Below, piece after piece: positions 41,819-55,640 of a stretch of DNA of 64,000 nt; the first letter of the stretch is position 1; each line of letters begins with the position of its first letter. The notes below the pieces were generated by a model. It made no database searches. It had not been told where the DNA came from and saw nothing but the letters and a program-made list of their open reading frames with translations. The DNA lies in NCBI GenBank assembly GCA_009823395.1, contig CM020502.1, forward strand, positions 2,661,001 to 2,725,000, read 5' to 3'. Source of the DNA: Thamnaconus septentrionalis (taxonomy: Eukaryota > Chordata > Actinopteri > Tetraodontiformes > Monacanthidae). The position numbers and the translations under genes were made by a program.

Positions 41819-44800
41819 GTGGCGGCCACAGATTCTGGCGGTTTTGCTTGGCGTCTATGACACACCACCCACAAAATAGAAGGCTTTGCTAATTACACAT
41901 AATCATTAGCTAGCAGGCAACAAAATGATCATTTGCCTGTGTAGGTTTCTGCTCGGGGTGCAAAATGTGGTCAAGAGTTTACTCTGCGGTGTGAGCTTGG
42001 GGTATACCCCCCCCCCCTTTTCTTTTTTCCCCCCTGGTTCGGAGGAGGGGCGTGGCTCCCTTTCATAAATCTGGGAAGCGTGTTGTCACGACGAGAATGA
42101 TAATGGAGACCGTATGGCTTTATCGGGCTGTGGGGAAATGTGTAATTGTATGATTACCGCCTGAGGCGGAGGCACTCCAGAAGTGTAGGGCCGAGATAGG
42201 GCAGCCGACACTGATAGCGTCCAAATCCAAATCCGCCTTTTTTTTTCTTCTTCTTCTTTTTTGTCCCGCTGTGGTTTCTCAGCTCGTGTGTCAGATTTAG
42301 AGGCTGCTGCTGCTGCCGCCACTGCCAAGCACGCTGGTCCCCCTTGTGCAAGAATCGCTTGCTCGTGTGTGCAAGAGCCAAGACATTCCTGGAGTTGGGT
42401 GGATGGGGTCCGTTTCTGTCACCGCCTTTTAACGTTTCCCCCAGACAAATCTTCCACCATTTGTCTTTCTCTGTTAAGGCTCATTTTGAAAAAAAAAAAA
42501 GAAAAAAAAAAGAAAGAACTGCAGTTTCAGCTAGCGGCTCTCGGTTCGCCTCTCCCTGTTTGCTCTTTCAGGAGAGGCAGAGGGAGATAGTGTGTGTATG
42601 TGTGTGAGTGTGCACGTAGTGTGCGTGCATGCGATCGTGTGCACAAAAGCCCCAGGATGTGACTCAGTCTTGCAATCTGAGACATCCCCTATCATAATGA
42701 CCGCTCATTAGCTACCATGCTCTCTCTTATAAAGATATATTTATACGACTGGGGACATGACCTCAGCGCTCATCTACATAACAATTATGGTCATTTTATG
42801 GTCCTCCGTTTGGAGCCACGCTGTATAACTCAGAGCGGTTGCAGAGAAGGTTGCAAGCAAAAGTTGGAGCCAACAGCCATGATCGAGCGTAATGTTTTTC
42901 TCGTGTTTAGATTGTGCAAATAATGCTAATAATGCAAATAATGCCAACCATTTTATAGCAGCTGATCAACACTTATTAACTTAGGTCCAATATGCACATG
43001 GTCAATTTCTGGAGCAGAAAGGACCGGCCGTTCTTATTTAATTGTTTGAAAAAAATCTATCGATCTTGTACAGCACATTTAGCTCTCTTTTGGTAGTTTC
43101 CTCGCAAAAACGGATGGTTTTAGCTTCCCGCTAAAAAGGTGGCACTTTGTCGGGCCCTCAAGTTTGGTGCCCTTTGTTGACATCAGATTGAGTGTGCTGG
43201 ACTGGCTGGAGACATATGTCTCAGTTCCGAAACATCCGCAAAGTGAGTTTTGCATGAGGTGCGGCCTTCAACATGTTGTGCGGCGGTGCGTCCTTCAACT
43301 CTTATTTCTTTGTTTTCGAAGGACTCATTTCATGACAGCGATGCCTTTCGGTTTCATCTCTCTCAGAAACGCCACAAAGAAGCAAAGCTGTGATAAAACA
43401 ACTCCTACACACTAGCGAAAGGCTGGGCGGCAAGTCGTCGATGTGCAGTCATGCAACTAGAAATTGAAGCAGCAGCAACAACAACAAAAAATGTTCTCTG
43501 CAGTTCAGAAATAAGACGTAGCTGTTCAGATGCTGATGCGTTTATGTTTTACTTCCCCAAGTTGTAAAACAGTGTGAATAGGACTAGTAATGATACTGAC
43601 ATTTATGACTGCTGGCAAAATGCAGCGACTTCTGTGTATTGAAGATGTTTGATTCTGTAGAGGTGCCTTTTGGTGAAACGATTATGGAACTGGAAAATCC
43701 AATGTGGGAGTTAGCGGGGAGCTAAAACTGGTGCTTTGCTGATGGCTTTGCTGGTTCTGTTTGCAACATCGTGTCACTGTTAAATTTAGTAGTACTGCAC
43801 TAAAGTATGGAAGGAGGCCGCCGCTGTTTCGTCAACATTATCAAGTGATAAAATAAACACATGCTGTGGTGCTGCGGGCGAATGGTTTTGATTTCCTTTA
43901 AATCACGCTACGTGGGCTACATGCTGACTCATGGCTGTGCTAACGTTAGCCTGGAGCTGCAACCTCTCTGCCACTTGTCATTCACTGACTCAAGAGTCAA
44001 CAATTTCAAAAGGGAAGTAGGAAGAGAAGTGGCTGGCCTGGCCGACCGACGTGAAGGAACAATGAAGGAACACAGGGTGCGCCGTCGCGTCTCTTTCTAC
44101 TTTAAGGGTCTTTACACTCCCCATTCTGTACGTATAAAAAATTGTTTATCCATAAAGTTAATGGGCTGACAGGCAGCCCTTTTTAATACTGTGACCTGCT
44201 CATAACGAAACCATTTGTCATTGGTTTCGACCCTCAATTGTAGAACATAGACCTGAAATCAGTATAATTGTTGTGTCTAAGTTTAGCCGTAGATATTACT
44301 TAAAATGTGCCATTTTTTCTTCTTCTGTAGCGTTTTAAGGTGGGGCCCGCAGCGCCTCAAACGCTTTTAAGTCACTGACGGTTCCCCATTTCGACAGGTC
44401 TCATTAAATCACCGAGCCATCGTGTTATTAGCCCAGAGGGAGGCCATTTTCCCATTTAGGTCAATCTATAAAAGGAGGGAGTGTTTTTTTTCTTTTTCTT
44501 TTTTCTTTTTTTTTTTTTTAATCGCTGCTCCTCTAATGTCCAGAGTTGTTAAAAGAGCTCTGCACCTCTGGGCACATTGCCAGGCCACTTCAAAGGTATT
44601 AGAGTGGTGTGAGGTCAGCGGTCAAACTGTTTGTCCCCCTCCATCAGGAGCGCAGTCAGTGGGCTGCAGAGAAGGTAGATTGGGAGGTGGGATAAGTGTA
44701 GATCCTATCAGGCCGACTACATGTTTTCTCAAAGTAGGGAAACTTAATCCAAGCTTGTGACTGAGTGGGCATGAAAGCAATGGATCTTTATTTTGTTTTT

Positions 44801-46629
44801 CCAAATGTCTATATCTGTTTGGTCGGCCTGTACATGTGGTGTATAAATCAGAGCGCATGAATGCATTTATTCCAACAAAATAGAAGAATTTAGACTTAAA
44901 AAAAAACCCAACTCCTTAAAGCTCCTTAGACTTTCTTCCTGGCGACTTTCCTTTCTGGCTAGTCAACGTTACTAAAGATCAACGGGCAAATAGGCAAACA
45001 GGCAGGCTGCTATCGCATGCAGATGAGCTACTTCAACATGCACGGGAAGTGGCGAGCACGGATGTCGTTGATGTATGCAAATACGTGCATGCAAATGAAA
45101 AAAAATTGTAAGGGGGAAATGTTTGAGCACCACATCTAGCTGGGGTTTTTTTTTTTTTTTTTGTTTCTTTCTTTTTCTAAAATGTGGTGGATACAACAAC
45201 TGTCCGGCTTCCAAAGATAGAAATAGAATATTAGCCACATTCAGCCACACATAGACACATAGCTCATCATTCTAATACAGTTCATGGCAAGGCTGGCGTT
45301 TAATCTGAGTTTCCTGAATCCAACAGAGATTAAATGACAAAAACAAAAGAGATTTGTAAACATTCTTAGCATGGCTTCAAACTCTGAACCTGAAAAAATC
45401 TGCCCTTTTGTGATGTCACCAGGGCTCCTTTCCCAATTGCCCAAAGTGTTTTCTCATCCTTCCAAGACTACTGACACAAAAAGGGTCCAACAAGGTGTTT
45501 GAAGAAGCCCAAATAAAAATGCGACAGTGCTGCTCCCAGTGTTGTGTTTTACCAGGCGACACTTCCGAGTAGTGCGGCGCCCTGTGTTGTCGCTATTCGA
45601 CAAAATTCAACCCTGACCGATCGTGATGCGCAGCTGCCCCGGCACGTTGAGTATGAGCCGAGGTCACATCGAGGGGAGGCCGTTCATCCGGGCTCGAGGC
45701 AAGTCAGAGCGAAAAACAACAGATGGAACCTGCTGTGTGACGCGCCGACGAGCAGCGGACAAGTATGAATGTTTCATCCGCTCCGAAAAATAACACCCCC
45801 CCCCAAAAAAAAACAACAAAACAAAACAGAATGCAAGCGTTTGCCAGACCTGTGTCTGTTGGCCTCAGTGAGAATTTGCAACTCATCCGCTGGGCCTGGC
45901 GATGAGTATCAGGGGTGGGCGAGGTTGGAGGGTCGGAGGGTGGGGGCCCTCGATTCTCTCCTTGTTAAAACAGAACACGGCGACGGCGCACATGAATTGA
46001 AAGGAATGCCGAGTGCGTGTCTCGTAATTTCTGCCCGTGTCTCTCCCTCCTGGCCTCAGCGTCCTCTGGGGGGCGGAAATCAAAGACAGGTGCTGCTGGC
46101 TCCGGAAGGGTCGGCGCCGCACCGACCTCCCCAGGGTCGGGGGGGAGTAGGGACGGATGGGGTGGGGGGTTGGATGGGCGACGAAGGCTGTTTCGTGGGG
46201 GACAAAAGCTCGGTGGATCAAAGGGCGACTGCTTGGTTAACTCCTCCCTGCATGACTTTCTTGGAGATTTGAAAAAAAAAAAAAAAAAAGTCCTGGTAAT
46301 CAAATTAAGGCCCCGTTCAAGAGATCAAGTAGGGCCTGATGCGGTAAGAGAGCTGGAAAATAACCCCCCCACGCCCCACTCCCCCAACCCAACCCACCCC
46401 ACCCCAACCAACTCCAGCTTCTTCCCTTCTCATCTTCTGCCTCTGCTGGGTTTTGACGGTCACGCCGGGGACCCCGGACCTTTATCTTAATACCCAGAGC
46501 AGCGGCGCATGGCCTCCCTCTCTTCTGAATGTGCGTCATCCAAGGCGATCCCAGGTGAGGGACGGCGGTTGCCAGATAAGGTGTATTGTCGCTTCACGTT
46601 TTGGTTTTGACGCATGCGAGCTGCTAAAG
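41819..46629. other. Gene-free region with possible regulatory stretches
   Basis: No gene is supported. Two low-repeat stretches (about 42680-42930 and 44380-44470) contain homeodomain-type TAAT cores and little simple sequence, and could be non-coding regulatory elements. Poly-T runs occur near 44506 and 45146. Poly-C lies near 42008. Confidence 0.45.
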
Positions 46630-46970
46630 CAGGGGAGGGCAAACTACAGCCTTGGGGCCTGTAAAGCTTTTTACTCCGGCACATCGAACTTGAAGAAATT
46701 ATAATAAATAGTAAGTAAGTCATAAAATAGCTGTATTTCATCTATTCTTTCAGTGTTTTAAGGGACTTCAAAGATAGATATTTTGTTTTAACGCTTTTGT
46801 TCATTTTCAATAGACATTAAGGCTCATGTTTTCTACATATCCCATGATATATTTTTTTCTCCTATGAGGTGGGTCACCAAAACACTCCATCCATCTGCTC
46901 CTGCTTTGGCCCCTCTGTCAAATTTAATAACCCAACGTGGCCCACCAGTCAAAAAGTCTGCCCACCCCTG
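46630..46970 (-). mobile_element. hAT-like MITE with near-perfect 8-bp duplication
   Basis: Ends are CAGGGGAGGGCAAACTAC at the left and GTCTGCCCACCCCTG at the right, inverted to each other. The flanks TGCTAAAG (46622-46629) and AGCTAAAG (46971-46978) agree at 7 of 8 positions. It is the same family as 37415-37744. Confidence 0.85.
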
Positions 46971-47184
46971 AGCTAAAGGGAGGCAGCGGGTCAGTCTCTG
47001 GGTGGCCTCTTAGGTTATGATGTGAGGTATTGATGGCAGAAATAATAACAATAATGATAGTAATGATTGTGATAAAACCCTGCAATGATTGCCAGAATAT
47101 TTGCTATATCGACCAACAACAACACGGTGCAGGCTTTTAAATACAGACATTTTGGCACTAAAGTCAAGAGTCTGCTCTCTAAAA

Positions 47185-47492
47185 CAGTGCTTCTCAAGTG
47201 GTGGAGTCTCACGACCACATTTTTTTTCTCTTTTCATGAAGTTGCGACCCAAATTTATTCCACAACAATAAAACTGCTCACCCACTTTCTATCATGTCAA
47301 TTAAATAAATTATTGAAATTATTGAATTGAATTTTGTGTCCCGCAAAATAAATGGCCAACATTTTCTCTACAAATTTTATATTTTCAAATCCCTTTAAAA
47401 CAAAAAAGCAAAACTGCCCACAAAGCCACGACCCAATCAAAACAGCCCTGCAAACCACTTTTCGGTTGCGACCCACGATTTGAAAAACGCTG
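47185..47492. mobile_element. hAT-like MITE, third copy of the CAGTG family
   Basis: It starts with CAGTGCTTCTCAAGTGGTGG and ends with CCACGATTTGAAAAACGCTG. The inner segments CACAAAGCCACGACCCAATC and TTATTCCACA are shared with 14005-14530. Flanks CTCTAAAA and GTCTATAT agree at 5 of 8 positions, so any duplication has decayed. Confidence 0.75.
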
Positions 47493-48095
47493 GTCTATAT
47501 CACACCAAAACATCGTGGTGTCTACTGTCACATTACAACAAACACACCACAACACACGCACGGCAAACAGCTCTGGACAGCTTGTTTGTGGCTAAAACTT
47601 ACGCTCAGACCAATCACTTGATAATTTGCCAGTGTCGCGTTTTGCTTTGACAGCGGCGGAACAATGTGCTCGTTCTCTTTTTTTTCCCTTCTCATGTAAA
47701 TCACGGCAGGGGCGCGGCCCAGTGGGCGCATGCTGGCACGCGCGCAAAAAATATTCCATCGCCATCCTGCTTATCGAGTTTGGAAAATGCGGAACCGGGC
47801 GATCCACAACCAGATTGTGTGTCGTAATCAGCTTTCAGGTCGTGTGGCAGCGCGTGGCCTGAGCGTGGATGATATTCCACAAACCACTGCATGAGTGATC
47901 AGAATACCTGGTTCCCAGACCAAAACATTCTCTTCAGAAATAATTATTTGGAAAAAAAGAAAATCTTTTGACATTTTACACTCATTTTTTTTTACTGAAT
48001 TAATCAAGAATGAAGCAAAAAACCTGTGAAGAATTTATGTTTATGTTTTTTTAGCGACCTTATAAACTTTTTTATAAATTTTTTATTTGTCGTCT

Positions 48096-48400
48096 TAGGT
48101 CCCGTCCACACGGGAACGTATTTTGGTGGAAACGGTAAAGTATTTAACCGTTACGGCGTTTCGTCCATATGGCAACGGCGTTTTGGGTCCCCGAAACGGT
48201 ATTTTTTGAAAACGGGTGTTTAGTGTGTAGCGGAAATGCCCTCTTTCTAAATCGTGGGTCCGGTGGCTGTGTCAGTGTCTGTTAACAGCGCCACGTTTCG
48301 GTGTGGCATACGCATTACATCGTTTTCACCCAGCGTTCCGTTTCCATCTGCCAGCGTGTGGACGCGACTTTTTTCGACCCCGGGAAAGAAAAAAAACGGT
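48096..48400. mobile_element. Possible DNA transposon remnant
   Basis: GTCCCGTCCACACGGGAACG and AACGGTATTTTTTGAAAACG segments resemble a fish repeat with a CGTCCACACG-type end. The right side has CAGCGTGTGGACGCGAC near 48352. No family name is claimed. Confidence 0.45.
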
Positions 48401-48625
48401 AACGTAGACTCGAGGGCAGAAGCCTCTTTACCTCAAACCTCAAAAGATCCAAAGGTCACCAAAAACACAAAAAACAAAAGAATTCTAAAGCTTGTCCCTC
48501 CGTTCACGGGCTCCTGCTAGAACTATTTGCTGACATGTTGGATCTTACACATTTGTCGAAGGAGACGTATGCATATTATTATTGCATTGTTGCATAGCCT
48601 TAAAGAGCAGTAGTCAAACAACTAC

Positions 48626-49517
48626 GGGCCAGATCCACAAAGCGATAGCCCGGCCTTTGCGCCAGAAAATCTGTGTAAATAGCGCCAAAAACAGTGCGTC
48701 CTATCCACAGAGAGGACGCAAACGTGAAAAGCACCGCCGAGGCGCAGGTAGCGCCAGGGCTGCGCCAGACTCATTTGAATGTCTCTAAATTAGTCATTAC
48801 GTGCAAAATAACACCCCCTTCTATGCAAATATGCCTCATTCGCAACAGCAGCAGATCCACAAACAGTTTGAGCTCATGTCCGCTCGTAATTTGACAGACG
48901 TAAACACCGCCAGCCAAAACCAGGCGCAGTTTCAATCTGTTAAAGCGTTTCTGGCATCAGAGCGACTCTCTCTGATGATGAGGTGTGTGTATATAGAAAA
49001 ATATCATACCTTGTCAGCGTGAAATCAACCACACTTGTATTCATCTTGTAACATTCCTGACGTGTGTTCAGTTTTCTGTGTGTTCCACTGTTTATTAATG
49101 ATCGTGTTGATGCTAGTATGGGGCGAACATGTCTTACTTTATACTTTTATACCCCTTTTATGAGGATGACAGAGACCCCGGAAAGGTGCGTGTGCTGTGC
49201 GCAGGGCTGTGTGGATGTTTGGAGAGACGTGTGCGATGGTCTCTGTCTTGGCGTGAGTAAACTGATGAACTTGAGGCTGAGTAAGTCGGAAATTCAACTT
49301 CTGGTCTGACGATCTATCGCGTTGTGAGTTTACTAGAGAGCAGTTGGTGCTTCTGACTCCTCAGGTGCCTCATTTCTGGGTGTTTTTGCACCTGCATATT
49401 ATTAGCGCAAATATCCTTTCTGGATACGATGCGAAGGTGGCGGAGATTACGACCGCAAAGTTGCCACAAAACACGTCGCAATTTACCGCTGCGCTCTCTT
49501 CTCTGTGGAACTGGCCC
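48626..49517. mobile_element. Harbinger-like MITE
   Basis: The left end GGGCCAGATCCACAAAG (48626 onward) and the inverted right end GGGCCAGTTCCACAGAG (ending 49517) form 17-base terminal inverted repeats with two mismatches. The interior has no transposase frame. The flanking bases are TA-rich, but a 3-base duplication is not certain. Confidence 0.65.
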
Positions 49518-52500
49518 TTAGAGTTTAAAAATCTGAAAATAAAATAATGTATGACTTTGATTGTAAATCTGCACAAGACAGGCGCAGATCTCATTAAGAG
49601 CTTCACGTCTCCGGCCACCAAACTGGTCCGACCAGCAGCTCCACGCCGTAGCCAAAAGTCTTCCATGCAAAAGTGCTGGGCGGAGCCACAGGTGCAGGCT
49701 TGGCGGTTGCCAGACAGAGATAGAGAGATATTTTCCAAGCCTGTGCGGGAGGATAAACCACCGCTGTTGGAATCCCTGCCAGCCACTTTCCCTCCTGCTC
49801 GTCCAATAAGACGGGCGCAGCATTGTAAAGGGACGTGCTCATGGAAAAGCGAACGGGAGTGAGGTGATTTATTAGCTTGGGTGGGAAATGGAAAAAAAAA
49901 GGAAAGAAATAACATCAACCAATGAGGTGGCGTAATTGCGGCTGTACGTATAGAGTTTGTAGGTGCAAGTGTAGGCACGTCTCGCCCAAGTGCATCATTG
50001 AGGGCGTGTCTGGGTGGCCCGCCTTGAGGGACATTAGTCATTTAGTTGACCACGTCAAAGAATCGTTTGTGGGTGTCGACGCGAGTGGCTGTAGCAACCG
50101 ACGGCAGCCGTAATCCTCAGCCCGGCCAGCGGCGGTTGAACGCACCTGTGCGTGCAGGTACAAGGTCTGAGGTTTACGAGTTGTCACACGGCCACGACTG
50201 GCAATTAAATCCTCATTATTGCCTCGTTGTAAAACCTCCGGGATGCGCTCGGGGCGTGGTGGCCAGAGGTTTATTGTTTATTGCCATATCATGTGAAATG
50301 GAACAAGAAACATGCTAGATGGCTGGTTTTTTTTTTTTTGCAACGCCGTTTAGCAGCGTTAATGTTTCCCCTACACACACACAAAAAAACTGGTAACGAG
50401 GATTCCGTCTTTTTTCTCTTAAATTTACTTGATAATTGGAAGTGTAAGTCTAAGTCTAAGTCTAAGGATTTCAGTGTGGAGGTGCGATAACCTGTTGTGT
50501 TTTCAGAAGCATGGGAGTTTATAAACACAGGGACCAGTCACTTTACAATTCCTTAAAAAATACTTTTACGTTTCCTTTCAAACAAGGTAAAATTTCCTCA
50601 CCTCCAGAAAAAAAGTTGAAATCTAAATTGAAACCAAATGAACACATGAAAAAGCAACATGCTGTCATCTATTGTATGATGGTTTGGATTCAACTCAGTA
50701 TGTCACAAATACAAAAAATAATATACCATAAATATTCTCCATTTGCACATTTGCTCGATCATTTTGCTGCTTTGGAAACAGAAGCAGCGTGTGGGAGAGG
50801 AAGGAGGAGGGAGGAGGAAGAATACATCAGTGTATCATCTGCAAATAGAACAATCTGAAACTTGGCTCACGGAAGAAATGTATCGCTCAGCGGATAGGAG
50901 CCTGAACCTGATCCCGTGGCGGTCAGTGATTAACTGGTAGCCCAGGAGAGCCACTCCCTTGTAAATCTGATAGAATCTGCTGAGTCCTGGAAGAAGAGGA
51001 TCCTTCTTCCTTCTTCCGCTTTACTAGTGCTGTGATTAATTTAAAGCTATAGTATGTCTCTGAGACTTTAAAAGGCAACTATTTTAGTAGTCACTGCGCC
51101 GAAGCAGGTCTGGAGAGCGACCAGAGGTGATTATGGGCAGCAGGCAGGAGGGCAGAGGCAGAAGGAGATCAGGATTACTTAAAGGATTAGTAATAATAAC
51201 AGGAGAAATGTCTCACTGAGGAATGGAGCAGCCAAGTTTTCAGCCAACTTATCCTAGCGACTGTGGCGAACGTGCCAAGGACACGCACAATTTCCTTTTT
51301 TTTTTTTTTTTTTGGTTGGAGGATCTTGGACAACAGAAGTGTTGGCAGCGTCAGAAGACGTGAAAGCCTTCGGGGGTTGAGAATCCTTCCATGATTTTGG
51401 GAGATCCGCATGCATGGAAGGCAGGGAGGCACAACCGGGGAACCGAGGAACATGGAAAAACACAGTCACAGTGGACACTCCCAGCCAACATCCCTTCCTG
51501 AGTCTTGAGGATGGTGGAGCTGTTGAATCTGATTGCCCTCAAAAAGTCACTCGGGTTCAAGGGGAAGATTCTGGATTCACAGCCTTATTCATCAAAAAGC
51601 CAGTGACTGGATTGGATCCCCCTGGTTTGGTGGGACGGAGACAAAAGCCGCTGCTATCTCGACACTAACTGTCCGAAGGCAATGGAAATGAATGAGCACG
51701 TGGGCACACGAAATTGTATTGAATTGAACCCTTTATTGTCTCTGTCAACATTGTCACCAACAATAACTTCGAAAATTGTTTTTAGGCACCTCCACATGAC
51801 AGCAAGAACATACAAGAGAAACAGTACAGTGCCACCCAAAAGATAAAACCAATATAACACAATGTGTACCAGAAGTATAAAAACAGGTAATGATAAATAT
51901 AATTGTATTTTCATTGTTGTAAACAAGTAAGATTAGTGCAAAAAACTCAGTGTCGGTCCTTGGGTCGGTTGAGTGAAGGTGGGATGAAGGCCAGTTGAAG
52001 TTCTGCCATGTTCAGTGGGTTTTTTTTTTTGTTTTTGGCGAAGACGTCGAGATGCGGCGATGTTCGCTGACCTGTGCAACATTTGATTGCTCACTCGTTG
52101 TGTGAAACGGGAAAGTTCTTTCCCTCTTTTTTCTCAACTTAGACCTTCTCATTTATTTTCATCAATTGAATTTTTTTTTTTGTGTGTGTTTGCAGCACAG
52201 CTGAACTTGAAAAGGTTAATGGACAGTTCTACTAAAAGGAGGAGCCTTTGTTTGGAAATCTACCGGGAAGGCCGCCTGCTAATGTCGCGACGGCTGCCCG
52301 CTCTCATGCTCTGCGTGCTAAATCAACAAGCTAAGCTCCAGAGAAAACCAACAACAAAAGGGCGTCTGAACGGCTCCTTAATCCGTGAGGAAAAATATAA
52401 GTGGCGGCGTTGTTTCATCGTCATCGTCATGTTTTGAACCTGGTCCAGTGCTTATTGTTTGCCCGCGACTGTTGGCGCCAAGTGTGCCGTCTGGATGACT

Positions 52501-55440
52501 TGAAACTGAAAAAGCATCTCACGGCCTTTAAAGTAACGCAGCGAGACGGGTTTTTCTTTTTGTGGCTGATAAATTTTAAAGGTCTGCAGTTGGTCATTAC
52601 TCAGCAGATCTTTTATTTTTCAGAGCCAGAGCGAAGCTGATTGTGACTTTAAGTCAGCGGCAGACTACTTGATAGCCAGGCGGCGCAAAAAAAAACTGCA
52701 GGGTAATTTTTAAATGTGCGTGACTAAAAGGACGAGACTGCCGACGAATTTATCCCCCATTAATGATAATAATACCCTCGCGGGGCTATTTTGGGCTTGT
52801 GGCGGTTTGCCATCGGAGTCATTTTTAGCCTTCTTTAATGCTTCAGGTTTTCTTTTTTTTTCCAGCTCCTGGTTTCTGAGGGAAAATAGACGCTGGTGGA
52901 GAGACCTCAGACCACAGCAGGCGACTACGTCAGGCCCATTAAACGCCAGAAGGTCGCTAAGTATAGGGAGCGCTCCCCGTTGACCGTCTTTCATTCCGTG
53001 TGTGTATCTCTGTGTGTGTGTGTCTGTTTGAGATTAACTTGAGGCTAATTTGTTAAGTCAACTCGAGGCACAAAATTTATTGCGTCAATGTCTATTGACT
53101 GTAATTCAGTAGGCGGATCGTCCCGCAGCATCTCCCAAACTATCTATTTTGCGGCGTGCGCGCAGCCTCACCAGATTGCTGCAGAGGAGCGCCTGAAGTC
53201 ACTAATATCACTCAGGGAGTCTGCGGCGGGAGAGGAAAATGACCTTTTTTCCGAATCAAGTGACTCAACAAAAAATTTGATGCTTCGTTTTGTTAAAGAG
53301 GAAAACAGGTTTTTGATTTTTAAGTAGTTTTTTTTTATTTTTTTTGTTTAAATTCCAGTGAGGTTCTTGGCGCTGATTTCAGGCCGCCCAGTTTAAAGAG
53401 ATAGTGCAACTTTTTTTTTGCAATGTGCCAAAATTCTCAGGCAAATGTGCAGGTCACAACTTGTCCACCTGAGCGTTTTTGAGTTGCTTCATCTCAAAAC
53501 AGCAGCCGCTGAGAATTAAAGAGAATGCACCCATTCATGGTCATAAGGATTAAGTCAATAGGCAAATCTGCCCAAATTTTGATTTATCCTTTTAACTCCA
53601 GTTCCAGCATCCGAGGGCAAAAATACTACTTACTTGTAAACAAGGCCAGAGATTGACTTCAATATTATGGTCAGGTTTAGCCAATAAGCTCTAAAATGAA
53701 ACGTTTTGCAGTATCTACTTACCATTCTGGCATTGCAGAATGCCTGCCATGATCACGACGCAATATCTGTTAGCATGCATTCCAAATGAGCTTTGAATCA
53801 TATCATACATCTAATCACTCTGGGCAATGCTGATCGTATAGTTTATTGCTTATTAGGAAGTGAGTGTGTCTGAGTGTACAGTGTATAGACAGTTCAAGTC
53901 ACAGTCAGTGGGACCAGAGTGTCTAAGAGTAAATAAAACTTGTTCTTGGTTGGAAATGGTTTTAAAGGCAGCTCTAGATTGATCTCAGCTCTCACCACTG
54001 TGCCTTTCTGCTCCATTTGGAAACCGCCGGGAAGTTTAGTTTGGCCTGGAATTGTAATTTTCTTTTTCTAACCTGACTTCCAACATGGAACATTTATAAA
54101 TCTGTTGGATTTATTTCACATATCCAAATTGGGAAACAGCCCGTGGCAAACTTTCTGTGAAGGGGGAAGCTCTTTCCAGAGTCCAAATAGACAAATCAGA
54201 TTTTTTATTTATTTTTTAAATTGCCAGTTGGGAACAGCAGCAGCAGCTTCTCAGCTTTTCCTAGTCCTTGTTTACCAGTTTTTTCGTTTGTTCCTTTAAC
54301 CCACTGACTCCGTTCTGTGGCGTCGACCGATTGGTTCCTCTGTGCTAAAAAAAAAACCCCCAATAAAACGACTGAAGACGCTCAAGCCCAGAACTTCTCA
54401 ACGTGGATGAGCGAGATTTCAGTGCCGCGGCAGCCGGTGGCGCCGACTTCATTTTGCTGTGGAATTGCACGGAATACTGTGTTTGCCCAGGGCGCCCATG
54501 AGCCTCCAATGTAACCTCTCGCAAAAGATGATGATTTGAAGGTTGACGTCTGTGCTTCGAGGCTAAAGAGGTGAAGGTGGGACAAACTCTGCCCACATCT
54601 GCAGATGCTGTTCAGGGGATTTTTTCCTTGACACAATCATCGACAAGGCCGCAGGAAACAATCCCCGCAACACACGCAGTCGTCTTTAGGTGAAGCGTGA
54701 TACAGCTTGTTTTTTGTTGTTGTTGTCGTTCTTTCTTTTTATGGCCGGTCTCGCTGACGGGAAAAGGTGTTTCCTTTTCCCGCCACTAAGTGAGTGTGAG
54801 TGTGTGTGTGTGTGTGTGTGGCTCTGTCACACACACACGACACACGTTAGGATGACACAGCAAGTGATGATTAAGAATCGAAAGCTATTTCCCGGGCGTG
54901 GCAACGGAGACGTTCAAACTCGAAGTGGGGGAAAAGAAACAGTTGCGCTGACGAGGAAGTGGAGGGGAACTTTGGCCGAGTCACAGCAGGCCGACGTGGC
55001 GGACGGGACGAGAGCCGGAGCGATGCCGGTGGAACCCGTGAAGCATGTCTTTTGTTAGTGTAAAGAAAAGAAAAAAAAAAGGTGTGACAGCTATTTTCTC
55101 TGCTGCGCCCATTTTGCATCAGCTGATGTTGCGGTGACACGCCCACTGCTGTCCGCACCTGTTGTTGTGAGGCAGCAGCGACCGCGGACAGGATTCTTTT
55201 CTCTGGGATTTTGGCGTTGATGGACGTCTCGCTTTGGATGTCACGTCAACAGGTCTTGGCGCACGTTTTTTTTTCTTTCTTTGAAGCCAATAATCGGGGG
55301 CAATGCGGGGAACAACAGGCTCTCGCCGCTCTAACATTCATTGTTTGCAGTGAGAGGCGTAAAAAAAAAATCAATCAATAAATCCCTGCTTACACCAAAG
55401 GAATTAAAAAAAAAAAAAAGTTCCTACCCAACACTCATAT
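49518..55440. other. Gene-free region
   Basis: It holds a (TAAGTC)n hexamer run near 50441-50465, a poly-T run (51296-51315), an L2-like tail (51709-51930) and a (GT)n run near 54800. Stretches at 52490-52700 and 53080-53330 are low in simple repeats but show no coding evidence. I see no gene. Confidence 0.5.
51709..51930. mobile_element. L2-like LINE tail
   Basis: ATTGTATTGAATTGAACCC followed by TTTATTGTCTCTGTCAACAT resembles the 3' end of fish L2-type elements, reversed, as at 17355. No coding part. Confidence 0.4.
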
Positions 55441-55445
55441 AAAAT

Positions 55446-55640
55446 AGAATGCCTTTATTGATCCCAAATTCGGGAAATTTGCATAATTACAGCAAAGGTA
55501 TAGTGCAAATGATGGACAATTATATTAATTCTAAAGAACTGAGAAATAAAATAAAAATATTTGTGGAGTAAGAAAGGAAAACGCAATATATTTACTTGGA
55601 TTATTTACAGTTATCTACATACTGGCATATATATTGAGTC
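55446..55640. mobile_element. LINE-like tail related to the ppara intron inverted repeat
   Basis: GAATGCCTTTATTGATCCC, then GGGAAATTTGCATAATTACA and AGTGCAAATGATGG, is the same family as the two facing arms at 20256-20660. Confidence 0.6.

Noticed and set aside
49370..50041. 223-codon minus-strand frame
   Set aside because: It begins in the end of a MITE and has no recognisable motif; overlapping frames on the other strand are just as open.
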